This document shows, one piece after another, positions 43,917 through 55,147 of a DNA stretch of 64,000 bases. Position 1 is the first letter of the stretch, and each line of letters begins with the position of its first letter. Location: assembly GCA_021432635.1 (NCBI GenBank), contig MU270022.1:1116001-1180000 (forward strand), written 5' to 3'. Position numbers and translations under genes: made by a program. The DNA is from Thozetella sp. PMI_491 (taxonomy: Eukaryota; Ascomycota; Sordariomycetes; Chaetosphaeriales; Chaetosphaeriaceae). The notes beneath the pieces are model-generated. The model was not told the DNA's origin, searched no databases, and saw only the letters and a program-made list of their open reading frames with translations.

Positions 43917-46435
43917 ATGTTGTTCCGCTCTCTCGTGGCCGCTTTTGGCCTGGGCCTGGCCATTGAGGTCGTCGCCAGCCCTCTGCTCAACGTCAATGCC
44001 AATGCCATTGCTAAGCGTGAGGTCCCCTCGACCCACGTTTTACATGAGCGTCACGCCGAGCACATGTCCAAGTACTGGACCAAGCGCTCTCAAGTCCCCC
44101 GCGACATGAAGCTGCCGATGCGTATCGGCCTCACGCAGTCCAACCTGGACGCCGGTCGCGACCGTCTCACGGCCATGTAGGTTATCAACCCTAACAAGGA
44201 ATTTTCATCCTATGCCATCATCCTAGTGCGTAAGACTGACTGGTTATTTCTTGCTTTTTAGCTCAGATCCCAAGTCGGAGCATTATGGCAAGCATATGAC
44301 CTCCGATGATGTTGTTAAATTCTTCGCGCCGTCGGAGACCACCGTCCAGGCTGTTCTGGAGTGGCTCGTATCCGCCGGTATCTCGCGGAACCGCATTGGC
44401 CTATCTGCCAACAAGCAGGTAAGACAAGCGCCTCCCAGAGGAGGATGCATTGATTCATATACTAAAACCGCCGCGCCTATAGTGGATGCAGTTCGATGCT
44501 ACGGCTGAGGAGGCAGGAGAGCTTCTCGTCACGGATTTCTACTACTTTGAGGATCCGACGGGAGAGCACCGGGATATTGGTGTGAGCGAGTACCACATCC
44601 CGGTCTCCGTGCGGGAGCACGTAGATTACATCACTCCCGGCATTCGCCTGCGTGGCCAGAGCAGCAAGCGTGCCGAGAAGAAGGCCAAGCGTGCCGACCG
44701 TTCCCGCCTGAAGGCGGGCAAGTTCGTCGAGCACATGAGCAAGCAAACCCCTGTCCCCCAGTCGGTTGCTCCCGCTGCGGGCAAGGGTCTCACTGGTGTC
44801 ACCAACACCACGTGCGCCACTTACCTCACCTATGATTGCGTTCAAGGTTAGACCCCACGAGTCGATGGCATGATTTTGGGACGACGGTTTTAACCACATC
44901 GAGCAGCCCAGTACGGCATCCCCAACGGAACTACCAAGGCTGCTGGCAATCAGCTCGGCATTTTTGAGGACCTGGGTGACCATTACAGCACCAAGGACCT
45001 TGACAGCTACCTCACGACTCTCACGTAAGATGATGAGCACCCACCGTACTTGATATGGGATGCTAATGATGTGCTAGTAATATCCCCAGCGGGACGCGCC
45101 CCGAGAACCGCCTCATTGACGGTGCGATCGGCTCCGAGGAGGACCTAGCCAAGGTCCTCAGCGGCGTGAGCCCTGGCTTTGAGTCCAACCTCGACTTCCA
45201 GTCTGCTATGCCTATCATCTACCCCCAGACCACCGTTCTCTTCCAGACAAACGACGAGTACTGGGAGGAGGTTGGCACGCCCGGCTTCTTCAACAGTATG
45301 AGCTTCCCTATTAAATTTTTCATATGCATTGCTAACCACCTCCAGCCTTCCTCGATGCCATTGATGGCAGCTACTGCACCTACAGCGCCTACGGAGAGAC
45401 GGGAGATGCCACTGACCCTGACTTCTATGACCCCATCTACCCGAACACTCACTGGTCAGGAGGCTGGAAGAGCGCCCACCAGTGCGGCGTGTACCAGCCG
45501 ACCAACGTGATTTCTATCTCGTACGACGGCATCGAGTACTATGTGCCCGACAGCTACCAGAAACGGCAGTGTGACGAGTACATGAAGCTTGGCCTGCAGG
45601 GCGTTACCGTTGTCCTGTCCTCTGGTGACTATGGTGTCTCAACCTGGGTCGGCTGCATCGATGACACCGTCTTCACCCCGCTCTTCCCCGCCACCTGCCC
45701 GTACATCTTGACCGTTGGCAGCACTGAGCTTAACCGCTTCGACACCAGCATTCCGGCCACTCCCTACGAGAAGCTTGATGAGGTTGCTACAACCAGCTTC
45801 CCCTCGGGTGGCGGTTTCTCCAACGTTTTCCCTATGCCCGACTTCCAGAAGGATGCTGTGAGCGCGTACCTTGCTCAGGTTAGCGACACACTTTCCTTTG
45901 GTAGCTACGACCAGATCATCGTGGATGGCGACTTCTCTGGCATCAACGAGACGTCCCAGGTCTACAACATCGCCGGCCGCGCATACCCCGACGTCAGTAT
46001 GGTGGGCGACCGCTTCCTTGTGGCTTACGAGCAGGCCTGGTACTTTGGTGGTGGCACGTCTCTGTCGACTCCGTTCATTGCTTCGATGCTCACCTTGGTG
46101 AACGAGAAGCGCATTGCGGCTGGAAAGTCCACTCTGGGCTTCATAACACCGACTCTGGTGAGTCCCCACCTCTGTGGCAAAGATTAACAGAGTCAGATCG
46201 CTAATGCAACATCGACAGTACGCCCACCCTGAAATTTTCAACGACGTCACTGTCGGCTCCAACCCGGGCTGTGACACTGATGGCTTCCCCGCTGCGTCCG
46301 GATGGGACCCCGTTACGGGACTTGGGTGGGTGCCTTGCAGCTTCTCTCGATATGTCGCCGTGTAAAACACTAGCTAACGCTCGATCCAGGTCTCCCAAGT
46401 ACGCCGATTTCGAGGCCCTTCTCGTCGCCCTCTAA
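43917..46435 (+). CDS. Secreted S53 serine-carboxyl peptidase (sedolisin, tripeptidyl-peptidase type)
   Basis: Eight exons, join(43917..44176, 44262..44418, 44483..44846, 44907..45024, 45078..45295, 45346..46157, 46219..46325, 46390..46435), 693 aa. Signal peptide at residues 1-20, then a prodomain (HYGKHMT motif) with a long basic Arg/Lys region before the mature enzyme. Catalytic residues: E335 and D339 (E-x3-D in ESNLDF), oxyanion D467 (SSGDYG) and nucleophile S611 (GGTSLSTP). The C-terminal calcium-binding region (FNDVTVGSNPGC and DPVTGLG) is present. Known relatives release tripeptides from protein N-termini at acidic pH outside the cell. The start at 43917 is chosen over an upstream in-frame codon because it begins the signal peptide. 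All junctions in phase. Confidence 0.96.
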
Positions 46436-46796
46436 AGTTGAGCATGGCGCAGAGTCATGAATTGATTACTGAACGGTGGCATTGATGCCAGGAAGAGCGC
46501 TCCAAGATGGGGACAAGCTCTTTGCCACATTACTGGGGCCCAATCCTGTCCAGGTCTTACTCACAATACTTGTTGTATATACTTTATCCTATGAATTACC
46601 TTGCTTAGGTTACCTATAGAGAAGAAAATGACACATCTTCTCTTTAATATGAATGTCAATTCTAAAAACGAAAACATGCCCCCCTCCTCCTTTCTCTTGA
46701 TTCCAGCGGCGCGCCATAGGTATGTGGAGGCTTTCTAGAGGTTTAGTCCAGAGGCAGTAGAGCCAGTAAAAGTGGCGCATATGGTGGTTAGAGCTA
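46436..46796. other. Convergent spacer
   Basis: 3' flanks of the sedolisin gene and the Cys-rich membrane protein gene; nothing else recognised. Confidence 0.5.
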
Positions 46797-48563
46797 TCAC
46801 GATGCAGTACTGCCCGCCATGTGAAGGTATAAACGCCAAAACCAAGATCGGACAAATCGGCTATAGCGAGGCCGCTGCCAAGCGAACAATAGCACAAACA
46901 GTCCAACAAACACGCCGGCCACCCACCAAGCCCAAGCCCTCGAGAAGTCTTGGAAGCTGGCAGAACGATGCTTATCTGGTAGAAATGGCCCTCTTGATCC
47001 ATGCTCCACTGCAACCGAGCCTGCCCGAGGTTTAGGGCACAAGAAAGCGCGCGAGCAATTGCGATCTCTCCATGTCGAGAAACCTGGACACATCGTGATG
47101 CATTTGTTAAGCTTGTCTCTCGGGATCACTTCAACAAGGACGGGCGGGCCGGTGCAGGCTAAGTCGCTCCATAACCCAAGCTTCGCGGTGCTGCCGTCCG
47201 AGCAGACAGCATTCTGATAGACCTCCCACTCGCCCCCATATCCGTAGCCACGAAAACACTCGCCAGGCTCCATGATATAGAGAGGCGGGGGGTTGGGCGG
47301 TTCATAGTTATAAGTTTCGTCAAGGGCGTAAGTGCACGCATGATCGGAATAGACGCCTCGGCGGGCCCTGCGGGCGGCCTCGATGACTCCCTCCTTCTTC
47401 TGGCACCAAAACGAGTAGCTCACCATCACGCTGTTCTTGGTGGAAAGGGGGTCAGGCTCGGGGCTGATGCGGTCCGGGCTGCGGCCAACCCACTGCGGCG
47501 GACCCGAGCAGTCGGGGCCATGCCACACGGCGAAGTGGGCTGGCCACTTATCGGCACAGACAGCGTTGCTAGACATAGCGACAATCTTGCCCGCGGGCAG
47601 GTTGACGCAGGCGCCGACAGCCACCGGCATCCACCTGAGAGCCCTTGGGCCGCCGTACTCGTCCAATGAGTCCACGTGCGAGACACTGGCATCAGCTGGG
47701 GTCAGATGGCCAGGGTAGACCAGCTTCGACTCGGTTGGGGGTAGGGAGGATGAACCACAGTGAAATACGACACCCTTCGCAAGGTCGGGGATCCGGTTGG
47801 GGCTGGAAAAATCTTCATTGGCTCCTATCCAGCGTCTAGCTTCTCCGTCGCCAATGTCCACGAGTTGGTCCTCCAAGACGCTCAGCTGTATTTTGGAAGT
47901 GTCTCCAAGGTTGTCCCAGGTGGTACTCACGGCCCATGCAAGGCGAGCACGGGTACCATCTTGGCAGATAGCTAGCTCGTCGACCCAGAACTGGATAATG
48001 TGGCCGTATTGGTCATACATGGCTTTCACTCGCCCATGCCTGCCTACCCTCGGACCAATGATTGTCGGTGGATTCACCTCTAGGTGCTTGGAGACATGCG
48101 GTCGGCTCGACTTGCAGCTGATGACAAGAGACCAGTAATAGGATGGATCCGGCACCTGGCTCTGTGACCACAAGCAACTATTTGGTATTTTTGAAGCTTC
48201 GAAAACTATTGCCTCTCCAAGACAGCGTCGTCGTTGGTAGAATCGAACAGTCGGCGCGGATCCGTCTTCGCAGTCGGGAAGCCGTGTGATCTTAAGGTTG
48301 TCCTGCAGATAGTATTCTCCGGATAAGCAGATACCTAGCGCCAGCCTTACTTTTGTGGCAGGCCCACTTTCCGGACAGGGGTTTAGCTCTCTTCGGAGAT
48401 CGACGAGGTCGAGCGGATGGATTCTTGATCCAGGGTAGAGCACAAGCTCGGCAGCTGGCGCAGAGCCCTCCCCAAACCACCCGAGCCAGCGGGCTTGGTT
48501 TGCTGGAGTTTCCACTGCCAGAACTACACTGCGCAGGAGAAGGAAAAAGATCACGGGTGCCAT
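46797..48563 (-). CDS. Cys-rich single-pass membrane protein with repeated extracellular modules
   Basis: Single exon, 588 aa, ATG at 48563. Residues 1-17 are a signal peptide (FFLLLRSVVLAV core). The large ectodomain contains at least four degenerate copies of a module with a C-x-D-G-x2-A core, a hydrophobic strand with Trp or Tyr, and a second Cys, often followed by GPP (for example CEDGSA, CQDGTRA, CADKWPA, CSDGSTAKL with CTGPP). One membrane helix lies near residues 545-562, followed by a basic cytosolic tail with aromatic residues. This suggests a surface receptor or cell-wall-associated protein. I do not recognise the family. It converges with the sedolisin gene. Confidence 0.85.
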   Translation of the reverse strand: MAPVIFFLLLRSVVLAVETPANQARWLGWFGEGSAPAAELVLYPGSRIHPLDLVDLRRELNPCPESGPATKVRLALGICLSGEYYLQDNLKITRLPDCEDGSAPTVRFYQRRRCLGEAIVFEASKIPNSCLWSQSQVPDPSYYWSLVISCKSSRPHVSKHLEVNPPTIIGPRVGRHGRVKAMYDQYGHIIQFWVDELAICQDGTRARLAWAVSTTWDNLGDTSKIQLSVLEDQLVDIGDGEARRWIGANEDFSSPNRIPDLAKGVVFHCGSSSLPPTESKLVYPGHLTPADASVSHVDSLDEYGGPRALRWMPVAVGACVNLPAGKIVAMSSNAVCADKWPAHFAVWHGPDCSGPPQWVGRSPDRISPEPDPLSTKNSVMVSYSFWCQKKEGVIEAARRARRGVYSDHACTYALDETYNYEPPNPPPLYIMEPGECFRGYGYGGEWEVYQNAVCSDGSTAKLGLWSDLACTGPPVLVEVIPRDKLNKCITMCPGFSTWRDRNCSRAFLCPKPRAGSVAVEHGSRGPFLPDKHRSASFQDFSRAWAWWVAGVFVGLFVLLFAWQRPRYSRFVRSWFWRLYLHMAGSTAS

Positions 48564-50308
48564 ACGACGATGGTTTCGGTTTGGAATGGTGGCGACTCAA
48601 GCTTGCGATGGCCTCGTCGGCTACTGAGCGGTGGATGCAACTTAAAATGATCCGATTAGGTGCAGGAGACAAATGGGAGATTTCTCAGCCTCACCTCTAT
48701 CCAGTGCCATGATACTGTCCTAGGCAATAAGCCAGCAGCTGCTCATCACGTGTTTACCAACTTCGGCTTCCTCCTTTCTTCGAGCCCGGACGCCACCGAT
48801 TGGACCCTGGTCGGCCCAACCGAGTTAGCTAGAAGTGGGGTTGATATCTGCTGCCTGAGCTTTCCAGGCAGGGCAATTTTTGGACAAGGACCATTTAATA
48901 TCAAGGGTCTCTTCCGGTACAGCGGAACCAGAGCAGTACCATACATATAATGGCCGGCAGGGGTGGGGTGTGCAGATTATCAAGTCAGTACAATCCACCC
49001 TCTGTGTGTTTCTTAGCTTGGAACGAGGCAAAGGCAGGCTAAATTTGAGGGCTTGAAAGAAACAGTCCGGTTGGCACTTTGCTGGCCCATTTGGCTCGCA
49101 GACTCCCACACTTACACACAAACAAGGACTTTATGGTAGTACCACTCGGGTTACTTTTGGGAGATGGGATCTTTGTGTAATTGCAGCGTCTGCATGTCGT
49201 CCACTGGTTTGAGTGTCGCTCGAAAGATCGAAGCTTTTTTTCTTGCAGCAGCATTGCTTGTATTTGTATACCGCGCCTGTCGAAACTAAACGGGCGCTGC
49301 AAATAAACCCGCAAGCAATTATAAGCTCGATTCTGCTTGCCGGGCTCGTTTTAATTTTCACATGGAGTCAGACGGTAACCTGGAGAATCTGCCTCTGAAA
49401 ATCGTTCGAGAGGGCATAGCCATCCTAGGACTGTTCATAAGGTCAGTCTAGGCCACTATACTCCAATAGAAACTTATCCTACTGATCTCTACTCTTCGAA
49501 TATATCTCAGGCAGTGCAATTTGAAAAGAACCCGGCCCTTCGACAGCCACTGAAACGTGTAGTTGTCAATCGTAGCTTTCTCAAATGTAGTAAGACCGAG
49601 GAAGTCAATTTGACATCCTACCTATAACTGTCATTGAACCACTCGAATAGCAGTATTTTGCGCAGCAACGCCATGGATACGGAGTATTCCCTACCTACTC
49701 CTACATGAACATTATACACTCCCTTGGGGCTTGTTGGCTTTTTGATCAGAGTCCTTTTGAGCAGAACAGGCGATGAAACGGATCGGGCGATGAATCATAT
49801 CGTAACCAAATAGTTAAAATCCCGCCTATCTTGGTATTTTGGTCGATTTAAATTCTTCTGAGGTGGATTCGCAGCGGCCGTCAGAGTCTGCCACCAAGTA
49901 TCTGCTCGCCTAATAGCCTTGTTCCAATAGTAGCACCTGTAGCAACAACTCAATAACGATAAAATTCAACTGAAAGAGCAACACAAGTTTGAAATAGTAT
50001 CGAAGCTTATCTGTTTAAGGCGTGCTCCAATTGTTAACGAGTTGGTGATAAATTATGGCGGTATTTACAGCCGAGGCTTAATAGCTTCGCGTTGCCTTCC
50101 CGATAGAGTTTAGCGCAGCACAGACACCAAACACTCATACCGGAGTGGAGTTGAGCCGGTTGAGCGACATATATTAGTTATTCGTAATCTCACTACGCTT
50201 GGCATGAGCGCGGGGAGTGTAGACACGCCATAGGTAGTCAACTACTTTCATCCGCTTACAGCAACTCGCCTTGCCTTCCGCATTGAGTTTCGGTTTTGTA
50301 TAGGTGGC
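48564..50308. other. 1.7-kb intergenic region
   Basis: Promoter side of both the minus-strand membrane protein and the plus-strand zinc-cluster regulator. From about 49.4 kb the sequence is AT-rich and nearly free of frames; no gene recognised. Confidence 0.45.
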
Positions 50309-52167
50309 ATGACGAATTTGCTCCCGTCCGTCCCTCGTTCGAAAGGATGCGCTACTTGCGTCTCCCGTAAAGTCCGCTGTGGTTAGATACTGGCCATACT
50401 CTTCCGTGCTGCATCCGCTAATTTTGTATAGACGGGGGGCGCCCTGTATGTAAGAACTGCCAGAGCAGGAAGCTTAGCTGTGGTGGTTATCGGAGAAACA
50501 GATACACTTTCTTGAACGAAGGTTGGAAGGCTCCCGGGGTAGCGTCTCAGGGGAGCAGTGGATTGAGGGCTCTAAAACGGCCGGTTTCAGCCGGGCAAAA
50601 GGAAAACAGCGAAAATGCTATCCTCTGGCTGCAGAATGGGCATCCCCCAAGCCCTAGTAATTTTCTTGTGGGCGACAGAGTGATTCTCCACACGTCATTC
50701 TTCCTACACGAGTTCCAATCTCCCGACCGCTTGGGGTTCTTATCACAGAGATTTAGCCGAGGGTTTTCTCTCGCCAGAGATGCAGACCAGAGCCCCACGC
50801 ATCCACTACCGCACGCAGTTACGGCCCTGGCCGGTGTTCACTTTGCCCGCATACACAAGGACTCAGTGTCGCGCGACCAGGGTATCCACGCCTATGGGAG
50901 AGCGTTAGAGTGTCTATCAGCAATGCTACCTAGTCTCCAGTGTGAGGGGCTTGAGTCCATATCTGACCAGGAATGGGATGACTACTTTTTTACCTGCTTT
51001 TCCCTCACAATATTAGAGGTAGTTTGTATTGTCGGCTGATCGCGCCATACCGCTTTGGCTAACAACAGGGCTCTAGGTCAGCATGCATCGGAACACCCGG
51101 GATTGGATGGTCCACTCCCAGGCCATGGCCTCTGCCATAGAGCAGCGTGGCGCTGACTTGTTTGAGAGGTGTCCCTACTTGATGAGTTCGGCGCGGTTTG
51201 TTGTGGTAAGACCTTCCCACCTCCTGAAGATCGGACACAGTTTAACTCCCTTCAAACTTCCTAGCTCAGGGAGAAACTGTTCTCAGCAGGAAGCCGGTCC
51301 GCTAAGGATATGCAAAACTTGGAAAATGAGTCGGAATTGTCGAACATATTATGGCCAGGATGTCGACTACAGCCGGGTATCACGTTCATACCGCGCACCC
51401 CGGCCGACTCTATCTTTGACGACCTTGCTTCCGCAATCGCGATTCGCAGGCGTCATTCAAGGCTGTTTTTCGTCGGTGATGATCAGCCAGAAAAGTTTCC
51501 CCTGGATCAGGAGAATGCCCGCTCCAGTCCCGCGAGCCTCTACAAGGAGGCGGAAGTATTACTCCGGCGGAGGCAAATCTTTCTTGACTGTGCTCAAGAA
51601 TCGATATCCGAGGTTCCTGCACAAAGATTCTCACGAAAAGACCAAGACATGGCCAGCTATGTCACTCTGGCCCAGACGCTTTCAACGAAATGGAACTCTA
51701 CCCATCCGAGCCCGGCCACGGCGCTCTCATTTGATGCGCTCGAAGACTTTCAGTGTGCGTTCTTCAACTGGATTGTTATAATAACAGTCCATCTAATCCA
51801 AAGCGATATCGTCACATCTTCACATGGAGTCGGCGATGGAATTCTGGGCGATTACTTACTGCCCGGATGCGATGGCATAGGGCGTACCTTCCGACAGCAC
51901 CGGGAAATACTAGTGGAATACGCGAGTCTCATCTTGAGATCTATTCCGTACGCTACTCAGTACTACTTCGACCTCTCCCCCTTCTTCCATGGAGAGCTAT
52001 TCAGCCTTGCCCAACTCATATTGACAAAAGAGTGCGAGCACCTTCGTAGGGAATCTGGCAGGGACGGCGACCTGGAGATTTGCACTGCCGCAAGAGATGC
52101 TCTCCGCAAGTACCTGGAATGGGTTAGTGCAAGAAAAACCTACTTTGAGTGGTACTGGGACGAATAG
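50309..52167 (+). CDS. Zn2Cys6 transcription factor
   Basis: Four exons, join(50309..50381, 50432..51018, 51077..51205, 51265..52167), 563 aa. The binuclear zinc cluster has canonical spacing, C14-x2-C17-x6-C24-x6-C31-x2-C34-x6-C41 (KGCATC...RCDGGRPVCKNC). The first intron (50 bp, donor GTTAGA) falls right after C24, so no single open frame shows the domain. The remainder is the helical regulatory region of fungal-specific zinc-cluster factors (HAVTALAGVHFAR, YGRALECLS). Nuclear DNA-binding regulator; targets unknown, with the MFS permease 1.2 kb downstream as one candidate. All junctions in phase. Confidence 0.9.
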
Positions 52168-53389
52168 TTAGTTCTAGACCCGGGAAATGGCGGTGCTGGA
52201 GTGACTGGGTAGGGGCGTTGACGACTGATTGCCGTGGTGCGCTGGTGCGTAACCTGTGCAAGAACCAGCCCCGGAAGCCGGGTGCACCCAACAAGTCGCT
52301 CCCGAAGCTCGCCACCCCGCATCCGAACCCTTAAGGCAAGCCGGGTTCCGGTACCGGGTGCGCTCTAGTTTTGGTTCGCGTGTGTGACGCCTGGCCGAGG
52401 GTAGACTAGTGTCTATCGCCACCTCTACAAATCCCTGTCTGAAAAATAGTGTGGTGTGATACCCGGTCTTTGTTTCCATCTCCTCGCTAATCCGTCGTGG
52501 GTTTGGGCAGTGGTTTGGAGCTATCGGATCTGGGGTAATGCGGGGTAGCGGCTACCTAGGCCTATCATCCCTGGTAATCTAGAGGCCTAGAAGGAGCCTG
52601 GAACCAAGAGCAGATTGTGGCCCAGGGGCTTATACGGTGGGCTTCGGGACACAGTCGGGATCCGTGGCGCAAGGCAGGGTATATCGCAGTTCTTATCATT
52701 CAAGCATGTCTGGTATGCTGTCAACTTATAGCTGGTGTAGTAGTTAAAGTTCTGTCTGTCTACGGTTATGTGTGATGATGCAGTGAATGCAAAATAAATC
52801 TCGAATTCTCACTTCTGGGGATTGGATCTAAACCTGCTGGTTGTTAGGAGTGATTTAACCACCCATCCGATCTTCCATAGAAGCAATTGGAACGCGCCGC
52901 TCAAAGCCTCTTCTCTAACCCAGACGCAGGCAAGGCTCGCTAGGACATAGCTTCAAAGTACCAGTGCTGCCGTATCATATTTCTTTAGATGAAAATCGCG
53001 TTGGCTGATCTGTGGCGCTAAGGCGGTTCTTGGCTAGCACCCATGGGCTCGAACCTCGACAGTGGTGGCATAGTTTAATTTCCCGGGGGCTGCGGGGAGA
53101 TCGGAGTGGAAGCCGCCCCAGGCATGCAACACTAACGACCCGAACTTTCTGCCTCGTAGTCTCCGAAGAGATGCTCAATGATCACGAGCTACGACTACTA
53201 TGCTTCCCCGGTTCCAACCCCATGGGTTGGGTTGTCTCCGCGTCTGTGCATGCATCAACCCCACAGATCCGGGGAAGAGACTTTGTATATGATATTGCTT
53301 CCTTCCCTAGACTTGTGATCACAATACTGCGGAGAACTATCCGCAAGACCCCTATCATACCCACAAGGCTCCTAACCACACGGAACATC
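52168..53389. other. Intergenic region upstream of the MFS permease
   Basis: A tRNA-like 72-nt segment at 52812-52883 was considered and rejected. The region from about 53.0 kb to 53389 is in frame with the permease but lacks an initiation codon in good context and is treated as leader. Nothing else recognised. Confidence 0.45.
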
Positions 53390-55020
53390 ATGAGCGAAAA
53401 GGAGAACGGCTCCCACGAGGACACTTGTCATCTTGAGAAGTTGGCAACCGAAGTTCGTCCATACGAGATCGACCCCGAGAAGGAAAAGAAGCTGGTCCGC
53501 AAGATCGACTTGCATCTCATTCCCATTCTCTGCCTCCTACTTCTCTGCGCGTTTGTAGATCGGTAAGTTTAAGGTATTCGAAGCTTGAATTGTATCCTAA
53601 CAGTCAGTCAAGTATCAACATTGGCAATGCCCGAATCCAGGGTCTCGAAGCCGACCTCGGTATGGCAGGCAGCGACTACAACATTGCCTTATTCACTTTT
53701 TTCATGACCTACATTCTCTTCGAGGTTCCCTGCAACATGCTCTTGAAGCGGACGCGGCCGTCCGTGATTCTCAGCTGTATTGTTGGAGGATGTGGCATTG
53801 TCACCATCGGCCAGGGTGTCACCCACTCCTTTAGTGGCCTAGTTGTGTGCCGCGTCTTGATCGGCTTTCTCGAAGCAGGTTTCGTACCGGGCTGTGTTTA
53901 CCTGATTTCGATGTACTATAAACGCCATGAGCTTCAATGGCGCATCAATTTGTTCTACGCGGCGTCCATCCTTGCCGGGGCCTTCTCTGGCCTCTTAGCC
54001 TACGCCATCGCCAACATGTCGGGGATTGCTGGGTACAGCGGTTGGCGATGGATCTTTATCTTGGAAGGTGAGCATGTTCATGCTCTTATTTACGCGGCAA
54101 TTTCTGACGATACTATTACCGTCCACAGGCATTGCAACTTTCTTTATTGCGATCTTCGCGTACTTTGTCACACCCGACTGGCCTCAGACTGCAAAATTCT
54201 TAAGCGAAGAAGAGCGGGCGATGGTCTTGGCCCGCCTGGCTGAAGACACCCCCGACGCAACCATGAACCACTGGAACAAGTCCACGGCGAAGCGAGTTTT
54301 TGGCGATCTCAAGATCTGGCTCGGGTGCGTTCCATCTCTTAATTGGTTGCATACAGTGATTAACCAACCAATTCTAGCGCCCTTATGTATTTGGGAATTG
54401 TCACTACAACCTATAGCACATCGTTCTTTACGCCAACCATCCTCACACAGCTCGGTTGGACTTCCCTCCGAGCTCAAGTCATGTCCATCCCCATCTACAT
54501 CGCGGCAACGGTTGTAACCCTGACTGTGGCGGTGCTATCCGACCGCTTCAAGCACCGTTTCGGGTTCATTATCCTTGGTTGCCTTACCACCACCATCGGT
54601 TACGCCATCCTCCTGGCAACGCCATATGTTCCTGTGGAGGCCCGCTACTTCGCCCTCTACCTCATCACATGTGGGTGTTGGCTTACACAGCCGATCACGG
54701 TGGTCTGGCTCAGCAACAACCTCGGAGGACACTACAAGCGAGGTGTCGGCGCTGCCATCCAACTGTCAATTGGTAACTGCTCCGGCATCGTTGCTTCCAA
54801 CATCTTTCTGCCTGCACAGGCGCCAAGGTATCTCCTTGGATACGGAATGGGACTTGGATTCGTGTGGCTTTGTGTTTTCGCCGCTTGCGCGTTTAACTTC
54901 TGGATCAGGATGGAGAACAAGATTCGTGACGCCGGGGGTCGCGACGACAGGCTCAACCTATCCGAGACAGAGCGGAGTAACCTCGGTGACGACCATCCGA
55001 GTTTCCGATTCACCGGCTAG
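53390..55020 (+). CDS. MFS permease, allantoate/anion-cation symporter (DAL5) type
   Basis: Four exons, join(53390..53562, 53613..54067, 54129..54324, 54378..55020), 488 aa. It has about 12 membrane helices and a charged cytosolic N-terminus of about 40 residues. Family marks: the FVDRINIGNAR turn after helix 1, the EVPCNMLLKRTRPS loop, RVLIGFLEAGFVPG, and YYKRHELQWRI. Known relatives carry small organic anions such as allantoate, nicotinate or panthothenate across the plasma membrane; the substrate here is not readable. Intron 1 uses an AAG acceptor (53611-53612); another in-phase acceptor ten bases upstream would add three residues. It lies between two zinc-cluster regulators. Confidence 0.94.
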
Positions 55021-55147
55021 TTTCTACCTGAATGTCCGCGTCCATGCGCAAGCCTAGGACGGCCCATCTGGTAGCGTAGTTGATAGCAATAAATGCCAAA
55101 ACCTTTATTTCACTTCTACAATGATTTTACCGCGCACCAATGTACAT

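Noticed and set aside
52812-52883. tRNA-like 72-nt segment on the minus strand with pairing ends and a CTAACA stretch like a Val-AAC loop
   Set aside because: The T arm has mismatches and no proper TTCGA loop, and the D and anticodon stems do not form. At best a decayed tRNA-derived sequence.
53049-53059. B-box-like GGTTCGAGCCC on the minus strand
   Set aside because: No matching A box or cloverleaf on that strand; the A-box-like word nearby is on the opposite strand.
53012-53389. 126-residue N-terminal extension of the MFS permease
   Set aside because: No ATG begins it and the sequence is not like the family; the ATG at 53390 gives the usual charged N-terminus.
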